From: Clostridiales bacterium
GTDB lineage: Bacteria; Bacillota; Clostridia; Oscillospirales; Oscillospiraceae
Reading direction: 5' to 3'
DNA length: 64,000 nt
NCBI GenBank assembly: GCA_022787565.1
Contig: JALFVN010000035.1
Coordinates: 1-64,000 of the forward strand
In this document: piece after piece, positions 55,400 through 64,000 of the stretch
Position numbering within the stretch: position 1 is the first letter of the stretch
Layout of the letters: each line of letters opens with the position of its first letter
Made by a program: the position numbers and the translations under genes
Notes under the pieces: generated by a model
Database searches by the model: none
Seen by the model: only the letters and a program-made list of their open reading frames with translations
What the model was told of the DNA's origin: nothing

Positions 55400-56397
55400 G
55401 TAAAGTCGTCCTTGGATTTTCCGGCGGAGTGGATTCCGCGGTTTCCGCGAAGCTGCTGCAGAAGGCAGGACATCAGGTGTATGGCCTGTATCTGGACAAC
55501 GCAGACAGGGCCGCCCGGGAGGACGCCGTCAATGCGGCGGAATATATCGGCATTCCCCTCACTGTTCTGGACGTAAAGGCCGAGCTGGAGGAAAAGGTCT
55601 GCCGTCCCTTCACCGCGTGCTATCTCCGGGGGGAGACGCCGAACCCCTGCATCATCTGCAATCCCGGCGTGAAGTTCAAAAACCTTCTGGAAGAGGCAGA
55701 GCGCATCGGCGCTGAGCATATCGCCACCGGCCACTATGCCCGGGCGGAAAAGGGCATGATCTACAAGGGTATGCCCGCCAACGACCAGAGCTACATGCTC
55801 TGCCGCCTGACAAGGGAGCAGGCCGGGCGCTGTGTCTTCCCTCTGGGTCCCTTTGAGAAAAAGCAGGTCCGGGCCATGGCGGAGGAATTCGGTCTGCCCG
55901 TGGCCCACAAGCCGGACAGCATGGAGATCTGCTTCATTCCCGACAAGAACTACATCGGCTGGCTGTCCCGGCGGACAGAACTGCCCCCTCCCGGCGAATT
56001 TGTGTTTCACGGTCAGGTCATCGACCGCCATGAGGGTATACACTGTTACACCGTGGGCCAGCGCCGCCCGGGACTTTACGAGGGCAGGAAGCTGTATGTC
56101 TCCCGCATCGACCCGGTCTCCAACACCATAGAGCTTGCTCTGTGGGAGGAGCTTTTCAAAACACAGCTTCTGGCCTGCGACTTTAACTGGATCAACAAAG
56201 AGCCCTCGCCCGGCAGTATGTTTCCCGCCAGCGTCCGGGTTCGGCACACCAAATGGGAAAACCCCCGCTGTACCGTCATGCCGGAAGGCAACTGCGTCAC
56301 GATCTTCTGCGACGAGCCGGTGCGGGCCCCGGCGGCGGGGCAATCCGCCGTGCTCTATGACGGTGACCGCCTTCTGGGCGGCGGCTTTATCGTTTGA
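55396..56397 (+). CDS. mnmA: tRNA-specific 2-thiouridylase MnmA
   Basis: The 333-residue protein has the PP-loop SGGVDS (9-14), [12 protein letters not shown] with Cys85 and the second catalytic cysteine in [10 protein letters not shown] (Cys179), followed by the beta-barrel [10 protein letters not shown]. It is slightly shorter than the ~360 typical, mainly through a reduced insertion after the PP-loop. It adds the 2-thio group at U34, the same base modified by MnmG. Its ATG overlaps the mnmG stop (ATGA). Confidence 0.94.
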   Translation: MSKVVLGFSGGVDSAVSAKLLQKAGHQVYGLYLDNADRAAREDAVNAAEYIGIPLTVLDVKAELEEKVCRPFTACYLRGETPNPCIICNPGVKFKNLLEEAERIGAEHIATGHYARAEKGMIYKGMPANDQSYMLCRLTREQAGRCVFPLGPFEKKQVRAMAEEFGLPVAHKPDSMEICFIPDKNYIGWLSRRTELPPPGEFVFHGQVIDRHEGIHCYTVGQRRPGLYEGRKLYVSRIDPVSNTIELALWEELFKTQLLACDFNWINKEPSPGSMFPASVRVRHTKWENPRCTVMPEGNCVTIFCDEPVRAPAAGQSAVLYDGDRLLGGGFIV

Positions 56398-56423
56398 GAA
56401 AAGCAGATTAATAAAATGAAAAT

Positions 56424-56723
56424 GCGCCCGATTAGGGCATGCAAGGTAGGGATCCGGCAGCCTGAAAACGGATCTTTTCCCGTCATGCTTCGTTGAAAAT
56501 GCTCGAAATACAAATCCAGTATTTCTGCGCTTTTCGCCTCGCCTGACAGAAAAAGCTCTCTTTTTCAGGTGCATAGCAGTTTTGAGCGAGGATTTTTTCG
56601 TTCAGGTAAAATGAAAAATTGCGGGAATACTTGCGTGTATTTCCGCAATTTTTCGTGATGCATGGGCGGAAAAGGCCCGCTCAAAACCTGCCGCCTCCCT
56701 ATCTTGCATGCCCTTTCGGGTGC
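56424..56723. repeat. 300-bp palindromic element (family P, long copy)
   Basis: Arms AGGGCATGCAAGGTAGGGA (56434-56452) and an inverted copy at 56696-56714 match at 18 of 19 positions, with flanking GCGCCCGA/TCGGGTGC extending the pairing. The arms match the inner arms at 33907. Inside lie further hairpins, including 56614-56630/56637-56653 (17 bp, one mismatch) and GAAATAC/GTATTTC near 56502. No gene lies in this 330-base stretch between mnmA and the HAD gene. Confidence 0.75.
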
Positions 56724-56729
56724 TTTTTT

Positions 56730-57548
56730 TCAGCGGAGTACTTCGTGCAGCTCGTTGACGCTGGGAAGGATGTAGTCAGGCTTCCGTTCGGCCTTTTCCA
56801 CCATGTCCATGTCCGTCTCCCCGGAGAGGACAAGAACGGAGACGGCACCGGCGTTCTGGGCCACGGCAATATCGGTATAGAGCCGGTCGCCCACGGCGCA
56901 GATCTTTTCATTGGGGATGCCGGTCATTTTGGCGATCACGTCGATCATGTTCCGGTTGGGCTTGCCGATGTAGGTGGGTTCTTTGCCGGAGGAGGCGGTG
57001 AGCAGGGCGCAGATGCTGCCGCAGTCGGGCAGGACCTCGTCGTTGGGCATGGGGCAGACCCAGTCGGGGTTGGCGGCGATGAAGGCCGCGCCCCGGCGCA
57101 GGAAGTGGCAGGCTTTATCCAGCTTTTCATACACCAGCTCCGTGTCAAAGCCCTGGACCACTACATCCACCGTGTCCGCTTCCGTGTGGCCGTTCTCATC
57201 GTTCACCAGGTCGATGCCGTAGCTGACCAGCTCACGGTAAAAAGCCTTGGTACCGGCCAGATAGACCTTGGCCCCGGGGTGGTTCTGGTTTAAATACATG
57301 CCGGTGGCCATGCCGGAGGTGAACACGTTTTCCGCCTGGCAGGGGAAGCCCAGACGGCGGAGACGGGTAATGTAGTCCGTCCCGGCCCGGGAGGAGTTGT
57401 TGGTCAGGTAGATATATTTTTTGCCCAGGGCGGGAAGTCCCTCCATCAGGGCGATGGCGCCGGGATAAACATTGTCGCCCAGATAAAGCGTGCCGTCCAT
57501 GTCAAAGAGGAACAGCTCACAGGAACGGAGCTTGGTGTAGTCGGTCAT
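56730..57548 (-). CDS. HAD-IIA family phosphatase (NagD/AraL-like)
   Basis: I use the ATG at 57546-57548 after AAAGGA; a longer frame runs through a repeat-like intergenic region. The 272-residue protein has the HAD motifs DMDGTLYLGD (nucleophile Asp), YLTNNSSR, and GDRLYTDIAVAQNAG, with a C2-type cap. The family dephosphorylates nucleotides, sugars or glycerol phosphates. Neighbouring glpK makes a glycerol-3-phosphate or phosphoglycolate substrate worth considering. Confidence 0.9.
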   Translation of the reverse strand: MTDYTKLRSCELFLFDMDGTLYLGDNVYPGAIALMEGLPALGKKYIYLTNNSSRAGTDYITRLRRLGFPCQAENVFTSGMATGMYLNQNHPGAKVYLAGTKAFYRELVSYGIDLVNDENGHTEADTVDVVVQGFDTELVYEKLDKACHFLRRGAAFIAANPDWVCPMPNDEVLPDCGSICALLTASSGKEPTYIGKPNRNMIDVIAKMTGIPNEKICAVGDRLYTDIAVAQNAGAVSVLVLSGETDMDMVEKAERKPDYILPSVNELHEVLR

Positions 57549-57701
57549 AATTACAATCCTTTCTATCTGTTCACGGGATGAGGGCGCTGGCAAGGGTCGC
57601 CCGCTTGCCAGGGTAAAACCCCTCAGCCGCCTGGGGTGAATGGTGAAGAAGCAATGACTCCACCACTTCTTCACTCTTCACTATTCCTTATTCCTTCAAA
57701 T

Positions 57702-59303
<1,602 letters not shown>

Positions 59304-59341
59304 CAGACAAAATTCGTCAACTTGCTTCATTTTTATAAGTT

Positions 59342-59370
59342 GCGCCGCAGCCCCGAAGGAGCTGCGGCGC
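59342..59370 (-). terminator. Hairpin between the membrane hydrolase gene and glpK
   Basis: GCGCCGCAGC/GCTGCGGCGC is a perfect 10-bp stem with nine-base loop, 30 bases after the hydrolase stop. The minus-strand follow-on is AACTTATAAAA, so the T-tract is poor. Confidence 0.5.
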
Positions 59371-59400
59371 TTAGGAGTAAAAAATGCTCAGGTCAGCCTG

Positions 59401-61251
59401 TCAGAAGGTTGTGCAGACCATTTGTGCGCCTCCCAGCACGGTGAAGGTGTTGGACACGCTGATCAAAACGACGAACATGGAGTTGATCAGGCCTGCCAGA
59501 TAGGGATTTTTGGTCTTCTTGTAGAGAATTCTTGCGGTGATCGCGGCGCCGAAGAGAATAACCATGACCGGGAACAGCCAGATGGGTCCAATGCGCTGGC
59601 CTTCGGTGAGACCGTAGAGCTGGTAGCCGGTGGCATAGAAATAGATGTACTGGGACGCGACAATAAAGATGGAGCCCAGCGCGTTGAACAAAGCCAGAAT
59701 GAAGATGTTCCACTTTCCGCCAATGTTGTTAAAGTTGAAGCAGTTAATGGAGATGGAGTTGATTACATAGAACACGAGGAAGAATACCAGATATTTCAGG
59801 GCAATAATGACCTTGTCCGCATTGAAGGTCTTGACCGCAAGGACATAGATCCGGTAATCCACCTGGAAAAAGTACTGGGAGCAGAACACCAGAGCGAAGG
59901 AGACCGCGATAACAATAACCGCCAGCACAACGGTCTTCCAGGCCTGTTCCAGATTCAGGACAACACCGGTGTCTCTGAAGGAAAAGCCGTTCTTCTTGCC
60001 GTAGCAGAAGTAATAGACCAGCATCATCACAAGAGTAAAGCCGCCGCTCATCAGACACCACACGCCGATGGTGAGCGGTCCGGTCTGCACGAAGAACTCA
60101 GTGGTGTTGGTGTATACATGGTTCATGCAGAAGATAAAGCTCCAACCGGAGAATACCGCGCCCAGAACAGCAAGAGCCCAGAACCAGAGCTTGCCGGCAT
60201 TATCCTTGCAGATGGCGGGCTTGACCTCTTCCTTGGCCTTGAGAACAGCAAAGGTGGGGGTATCAAGCAGCGCAATGGCAAAGCTGAACATGAAGATGAA
60301 GAAGCCAATCAGGCCGATGCCGTTGAATACGGCTTTCCACTGCCAGATCTGGTTGCTGGAATCCAGCTGTCTGGGAGAGCCAAGGGTAAGGTCAAAGAAG
60401 TCCAGCGCATAGGTGACGCACTTGGGAGAATAGGTGACAAGAGGATGGATCATGGTGGGACGGTAGATCACACGGTATGCCGTCTCTCCGTCAAAGTCCT
60501 TCTCATAGTATTTGCCTGCTTCGGCAACGCCTTCAAAGCCGTCCTCGTTGAAGTTCAGGAATTTCTTTGCGCCGGCAGTCTCCATGAACTGCTTGGGGTT
60601 GGTGAGCATGTTGCCGTTTTCATCGTAAGTGCCAAAGTAAAAATCATCATATTCGCTTGCGATAATGCCGACGTCGCGGGAGCCGTAGTCGCCGCTGTGA
60701 TCGCCGCCGGTATCATCCTGCCAGTCGCCGGCCTGCTGCAATACAGCAGCGATAAGCGGTGTTTCGCGGGAGTTGTCGATCTCGACAGCCATATTTGCTG
60801 CCGTGCCGCCGCTGGAATGGCCGGTGACGCCGATGCGGGTGGTGTCGACATAGGGCAGACTGGCAATCAGCTGCACCGCGGCATCAACGCCGACAGCGCC
60901 GTTATACAGGTCAGCCTGATAGGTGGCTTCCGAATTGCCGTGACCGTGCATGTCAAGGGCTATGACCACATAGCCGCGGCGAGCAAGCTCGATGCTGTAC
61001 AGATCCTGCATTTCCTTGTTGTTGTACCAGCCCTCTACCGTTACCACGCCCGGAGCGGGATACTGCCGGGAAGCAGTCTGGGGTTTATAAAGGGTGGCGC
61101 TGAGCAGATAGCCTTCCGGGCTTTCAAAGCTCATGTCCTTTATTGTGATTTTCCCTCCGCAGGACTGAATCTGAGAGGCGCCTATCGAGCCGATAAGACA
61201 CAGGATAAGGGCCACAACGATCCAGAATTTCGCGTTCATTTTGATCTTCAT
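59401..61251 (-). CDS. Alpha/beta hydrolase fused to a polytopic membrane domain
   Basis: The 616-residue protein starts with a signal-anchor helix (~residues 9-26). An alpha/beta hydrolase domain follows with LDMHGHGNSE, the nucleophile elbow VTGHSSGG and a plausible His near PTMIHPLV. The last ~300 residues contain about eight transmembrane helices with no family I recognise. The hydrolase should lie outside the membrane. Divergent from a PocR-AraC regulator, its probable controller. Could be a lipid or ester hydrolase coupled to export or sensing; this is inference. Confidence 0.8.
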   Translation of the reverse strand: MKIKMNAKFWIVVALILCLIGSIGASQIQSCGGKITIKDMSFESPEGYLLSATLYKPQTASRQYPAPGVVTVEGWYNNKEMQDLYSIELARRGYVVIALDMHGHGNSEATYQADLYNGAVGVDAAVQLIASLPYVDTTRIGVTGHSSGGTAANMAVEIDNSRETPLIAAVLQQAGDWQDDTGGDHSGDYGSRDVGIIASEYDDFYFGTYDENGNMLTNPKQFMETAGAKKFLNFNEDGFEGVAEAGKYYEKDFDGETAYRVIYRPTMIHPLVTYSPKCVTYALDFFDLTLGSPRQLDSSNQIWQWKAVFNGIGLIGFFIFMFSFAIALLDTPTFAVLKAKEEVKPAICKDNAGKLWFWALAVLGAVFSGWSFIFCMNHVYTNTTEFFVQTGPLTIGVWCLMSGGFTLVMMLVYYFCYGKKNGFSFRDTGVVLNLEQAWKTVVLAVIVIAVSFALVFCSQYFFQVDYRIYVLAVKTFNADKVIIALKYLVFFLVFYVINSISINCFNFNNIGGKWNIFILALFNALGSIFIVASQYIYFYATGYQLYGLTEGQRIGPIWLFPVMVILFGAAITARILYKKTKNPYLAGLINSMFVVLISVSNTFTVLGGAQMVCTTF

Positions 61252-61800
61252 TTCTCTCTCTTCCTTTCACAGATTTTCGTTTATTTTTGCGGAGTGAACG
61301 ACGCTCCGCTCTGTCTGGTTCAAGTGTAAATGTTTGGCGGATAAAACACAATCAAAAGGATTGTTGGCAAATATGCCTTTTTTGCGGTAAAATTTTATCC
61401 TATAACGACAAAATACTATATAAATTAGACAAAAAATAAACTTATACAATTTACATGCTGCCGTTTTGGACAGGTCATACAAGAAAATGGAATTGGCGTA
61501 CAGAGTTTATAAAAAAACCGGATTTGGGGCTTGTTTCTGTACGGAAAAAGCATTTTTCAGGGCAATAAACAATGGAGCGGAGCCGGCAGCCGGAAGGACA
61601 GTTTTTTTGATTTCTCTTGCGGCAATGGGATTATTTTTGGCTTTCGTACAAAAAAACAGGAATATTTCGTTTTATCCACTCAAAAAGAAAAAATAGTACC
61701 GCCATATTTTTACACAAAAGATAAAAATAATTGAAGATTCCTTTGCGGTACTGCGCTATACTATAAATATTTCAAGTAAATCAGCGGGGAGGAAGGAAAA
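61252..61800. other. AT-rich intergenic region between divergent hydrolase and regulator genes
   Basis: About 550 bases without a convincing gene. It is clearly AT-rich, with runs such as TACTATATAAATTAGAC and repeated TTTGCGGTA words at 61381-61389 and 61742-61749. No sigma-A promoter with both boxes stands out for either gene; a TATACT at 61757-61762 is the best -10 for the regulator. Activator-dependent promoters are likely. Confidence 0.5.
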
Positions 61801-62817
61801 ATGAAAACACAGGATCTGGACCTGAAAACCATACTGGACATCCCCATGTTTGAGCATTTGCAGGACGCCCTGGCCAAAGCCACCGGGACTGCCATCATCA
61901 CCGTGGATTACAAGGGCACGCCGGTGACCAAGCACAGCTGCCGCACGGAGTTTTGCAGCGTGATCCGGGAAAATCCGGTGTCCCGCAAGCGCTGCTACAA
62001 GTGCGACGCCCTGGCCGGTCTGGAGGCAGTGCGCCTGAACCGGCCCTATATCTATCTCTGCCACTGCGGCATCGTAGACGTGGCGGTGCCGGTGATGGTG
62101 GGGGAAAAATATCTGGGCGCGGTGATGTTCGGCCAGGTGCGTATCCCCAACGACGATACCGATGCCAAGGTGGAGCGACTGGTCAGCGAGATCAGCTCCT
62201 TTCAGGCCGAGGAGGAGACCACCCGCCGGGACCTGCTTGAAAAGTACGAGAAGATCCCGGAAATGGAGTATAAACGCATTGTGGAGATCGCCGGGCTGAT
62301 CGACGCCGCCGTGCAGTACATCGTCCACCGGGCATTGGAGACAAGGAATCAGTTTTTGACCTATGAGTGGATGCTGCGCACCGCCTCCGCCGGCGTGGAG
62401 GAGAGCCGCCTGCCCTCTCTGCCGCCGGACATCGGGAAAATGGTGGAAGGCAGCGGGAACGAAGACAGCCGGGAGAACAGCATTGTGCCCAAAAGCAGCC
62501 CGGTCTATCCGGCCATCGCCTATGTGGAGGAGCACCGCAGCGAAATGGTCACCATGCGGGACATGGCAAATCTCTGCCATCTCAGCCCCAGCTATTTCAG
62601 CAAGATCTTCCCCCGGGAGGCCGGAGAGAACTTTACAGATTATGTAAACCGCCGCAAGGTGGAATGGGCCACGCAGAGGCTGCGACAGAGCGCCGAAAGC
62701 ATCTCCGCCATCGCCTTTTCGCTGGGCTATGTGGACACCAGCTATTTCATCAAGGTGTTCAAGAAGTTTGAGGGCATCACTCCCCTGGTCTACCGCCAGC
62801 AAAAATATAAATCATAA
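61801..62817 (+). CDS. PocR-domain AraC family regulator
   Basis: The 338-residue protein joins an N-terminal PocR ligand-binding domain to a C-terminal AraC double HTH. The PocR part has many cysteines (SCRTEFCSVI, RKRCYKCDALAG, YLCHCG) that may hold a metal or redox centre. The HTH reads MRDMANLCHLSPSYFSKIFPREAGENF, then ISAIAFSLGYVDTSYFIKVFKKFEG. PocR proteins sense diols or related metabolites. Its neighbours are the divergent membrane hydrolase and glpK, so a glycerol- or lipid-derived signal is plausible. Confidence 0.92.
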   Translation: MKTQDLDLKTILDIPMFEHLQDALAKATGTAIITVDYKGTPVTKHSCRTEFCSVIRENPVSRKRCYKCDALAGLEAVRLNRPYIYLCHCGIVDVAVPVMVGEKYLGAVMFGQVRIPNDDTDAKVERLVSEISSFQAEEETTRRDLLEKYEKIPEMEYKRIVEIAGLIDAAVQYIVHRALETRNQFLTYEWMLRTASAGVEESRLPSLPPDIGKMVEGSGNEDSRENSIVPKSSPVYPAIAYVEEHRSEMVTMRDMANLCHLSPSYFSKIFPREAGENFTDYVNRRKVEWATQRLRQSAESISAIAFSLGYVDTSYFIKVFKKFEGITPLVYRQQKYKS

Positions 62818-62830
62818 AAATCACCTCATA

Positions 62831-62868
62831 AAAATCAGCTGCCGGATTTTTGTCCGGCAGCTGATTTT
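62831..62868. terminator. Bidirectional terminator between the PocR regulator and the radical SAM gene
   Basis: AAAATCAGCTGCCGGA and its inverted copy (62831-62846 with 62851-62866) form a 16-bp stem around a TTTTTG-type loop, with A/T runs on both sides. The two genes converge here. Confidence 0.85.
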
Positions 62869-63974
62869 TATTGTTGATTATTTATTTCTTCTTTTTCCAG
62901 CAGCCGCAGCGATTCCTCCGCAAAGCGGCACATATATTCCGGCAGGCCGTCGTAGCTCCCGGTCTCCAGCAGGGCGCTGGCCGCACAGGTACGGCACAGG
63001 GTCCGCAGACGGCAGACGGCGCATTTTTCATTCAGCAGGATCTCCGCCGTCCGGGCAGAGACCTCCGCCCAGGCTGCAGCAAAGCCCCGTTCAAACACCG
63101 GGACCGACGGCTCCGCCAGCACCACGCAGGAGCGCAGCTCCCCCTGCCAGTTGACGGTGAAGGAGCAGTTGCCCCCCATGCACGTCACCTTCCGGGAGGA
63201 GGTCTCCCCCGCTCTGACCCGGCGCAGACTCTCCGTTACATACTTTTCCCAGAGCTCCGGCCCCATCTCCTGCCGCAGGGCGGTGATCCTGGCTCCGGCG
63301 GCCTGCTCCGGCAGCAGGCGGGATTGTTCATTGAAGGGCCTTCCCCGCTCCCGCACGGCAGGCATCATATAGCTGTCCATCCGCACCGGCACGTCCAGCT
63401 CCCGGCCGATCGCCAGGATACGCTCCAGATCAGGCAGATTGCTCCGGGTGACGCTTCCGCCGATCTTCACGTCCACGCCCCGCTCCCGCAGCAGACGGAC
63501 AGCGTTGACGGCCTTTTCGAAGCCCCCGGGATAATGGCACAGCTCCTCATAGGCCCGGTCGTCGCCGCCATACAGGGTGATGTTCACCCGGCGGGGCTTG
63601 TGGCGGCCGAAGAAATCCGCCCACTCCTCGTCGATCAGGGTGCCGTTGGTATTAATGGTCAGGATCATACCCATAGCTTTCAGGGCCAGATACAATTCCT
63701 TAAAATCCGGGTACAGCAGGGGCTCTCCCCCGGTGAGCAGGAGAAACAGAACACCGGCATCCGCCATCTGACGGCCCAGCGCCGTCCACTCCTCCAGCGT
63801 GCGGAGCCTGCCCAGCCGCGCCATCTCCTCCCGGCTCATACGGACGTAGCACATGTCGCAGTTCATGTTGCACAGGGGCAGCAGCTCAATGCTGCCGTTC
63901 ACCGGCTCTTTTTGCTCTCTGGCCCTGGCAATGAGCGCCCGCTCCACGCCGTTCATGGCCTCCATTGTATCCAC
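62868..63974 (-). CDS. Radical SAM/SPASM domain protein
   Basis: The 368-residue protein starts at a GTG eight bases after GGAGGG. It has the radical SAM CxxxCxxC as CNMNCDMC (Cys35, 39, 42) with LTGGEPLLYPDF and a C-terminal SPASM-type cysteine set (CMGGNC, CAVCRLRTLCRTC). SPASM enzymes modify peptides or proteins, or act as sulfatase maturases. The partner peptide is not visible; it may lie upstream beyond the window edge. No sulfatase is nearby. Confidence 0.9.
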   Translation of the reverse strand: MDTMEAMNGVERALIARAREQKEPVNGSIELLPLCNMNCDMCYVRMSREEMARLGRLRTLEEWTALGRQMADAGVLFLLLTGGEPLLYPDFKELYLALKAMGMILTINTNGTLIDEEWADFFGRHKPRRVNITLYGGDDRAYEELCHYPGGFEKAVNAVRLLRERGVDVKIGGSVTRSNLPDLERILAIGRELDVPVRMDSYMMPAVRERGRPFNEQSRLLPEQAAGARITALRQEMGPELWEKYVTESLRRVRAGETSSRKVTCMGGNCSFTVNWQGELRSCVVLAEPSVPVFERGFAAAWAEVSARTAEILLNEKCAVCRLRTLCRTCAASALLETGSYDGLPEYMCRFAEESLRLLEKEEINNQQ

Positions 63975-64000
63975 AGGTCGATCCCTCCCGGATTTTGGTT

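Noticed and set aside
61466..61734. Small plus-strand frames between the hydrolase and regulator genes
   Set aside because: No ribosome sites, no recognisable sequence and AT-rich composition typical of intergenic DNA.

Overview
The window looks like one chromosomal stretch from a moderately GC-rich member of the Clostridia, most plausibly an Oscillospiraceae-type gut Firmicute. This is inference; no rRNA is present to fix the genus. The pointers are a zinc-type S14 in the spc operon, HrcA with a CIRCE operator, Noc, a YlmC/YmxH sporulation protein, a T-box leader, strong AGGAGG ribosome sites, sigma-A promoters with 17-bp spacers, and many short palindromic intergenic repeats.

Layout. 1-8349 (minus): the S10-spc ribosomal protein operon from rpsJ to the first codons of rplR, transcribed from a near-consensus promoter at 8660-8688. 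It is interrupted between rpsN and rpsH by about 460 bp holding a palindromic repeat, a large hairpin and an internal promoter. 9017-16546 (minus): a tight seven-gene run from secA through pgeF, a peptide-type ABC lipoprotein, cdd, an HTH-only LysR protein and an ACT protein to a DUF711/PFL protein. 16737-22555: an acyltransferase with a zinc ribbon, DUF1846, an EcsC-type protein, and an AraC regulator divergent from a dicarboxylate/amino-acid symporter. 22767-28453: a second, AT-rich EcsC-type gene, noc, ymxH, hflX-GNAT-yigZ and a dGTPase-like HD hydrolase. 28463-33875: dnaG-rpoD, a PatB-type C-S lyase and an MFS transporter. 34059-38947: the hrcA-grpE-dnaK-dnaJ heat-shock operon.

38948-46058: a flavodoxin/ferredoxin protein, an alpha/beta hydrolase and a deformylase-like gene opposite a decayed flavin-reductase-like gene; tRNA-Pro behind an apparently orphan T-box; an L,D-transpeptidase; pcp; and a large secreted surface protein. 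46071-46485 is a tandem duplication of a two-palindrome unit. 46587-51206: an amino-acid ABC transporter divergent from iscR-iscS-iscU. 51271-57548: a remnant of an M14 carboxypeptidase, a second surface protein, thiN-mnmG-mnmA and a HAD phosphatase. 57702-63974: glpK, a hydrolase fused to a polytopic membrane domain, a PocR-AraC sensor-regulator and a radical SAM/SPASM protein.

Functional links. Translation and protein export dominate the first 17 kb. Fe-S assembly (isc) and tRNA U34 modification (mnmG, mnmA) connect because IscS-type enzymes donate sulfur to MnmA. The strongest candidates for undescribed biology are the orphan T-box ahead of tRNA-Pro, the split regulator-like LysR-HTH/ACT/DUF711 cassette, the membrane hydrolase next to a PocR sensor, and at least four families of palindromic repeats. 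Two of those repeats supply the stop codons of neighbouring genes.
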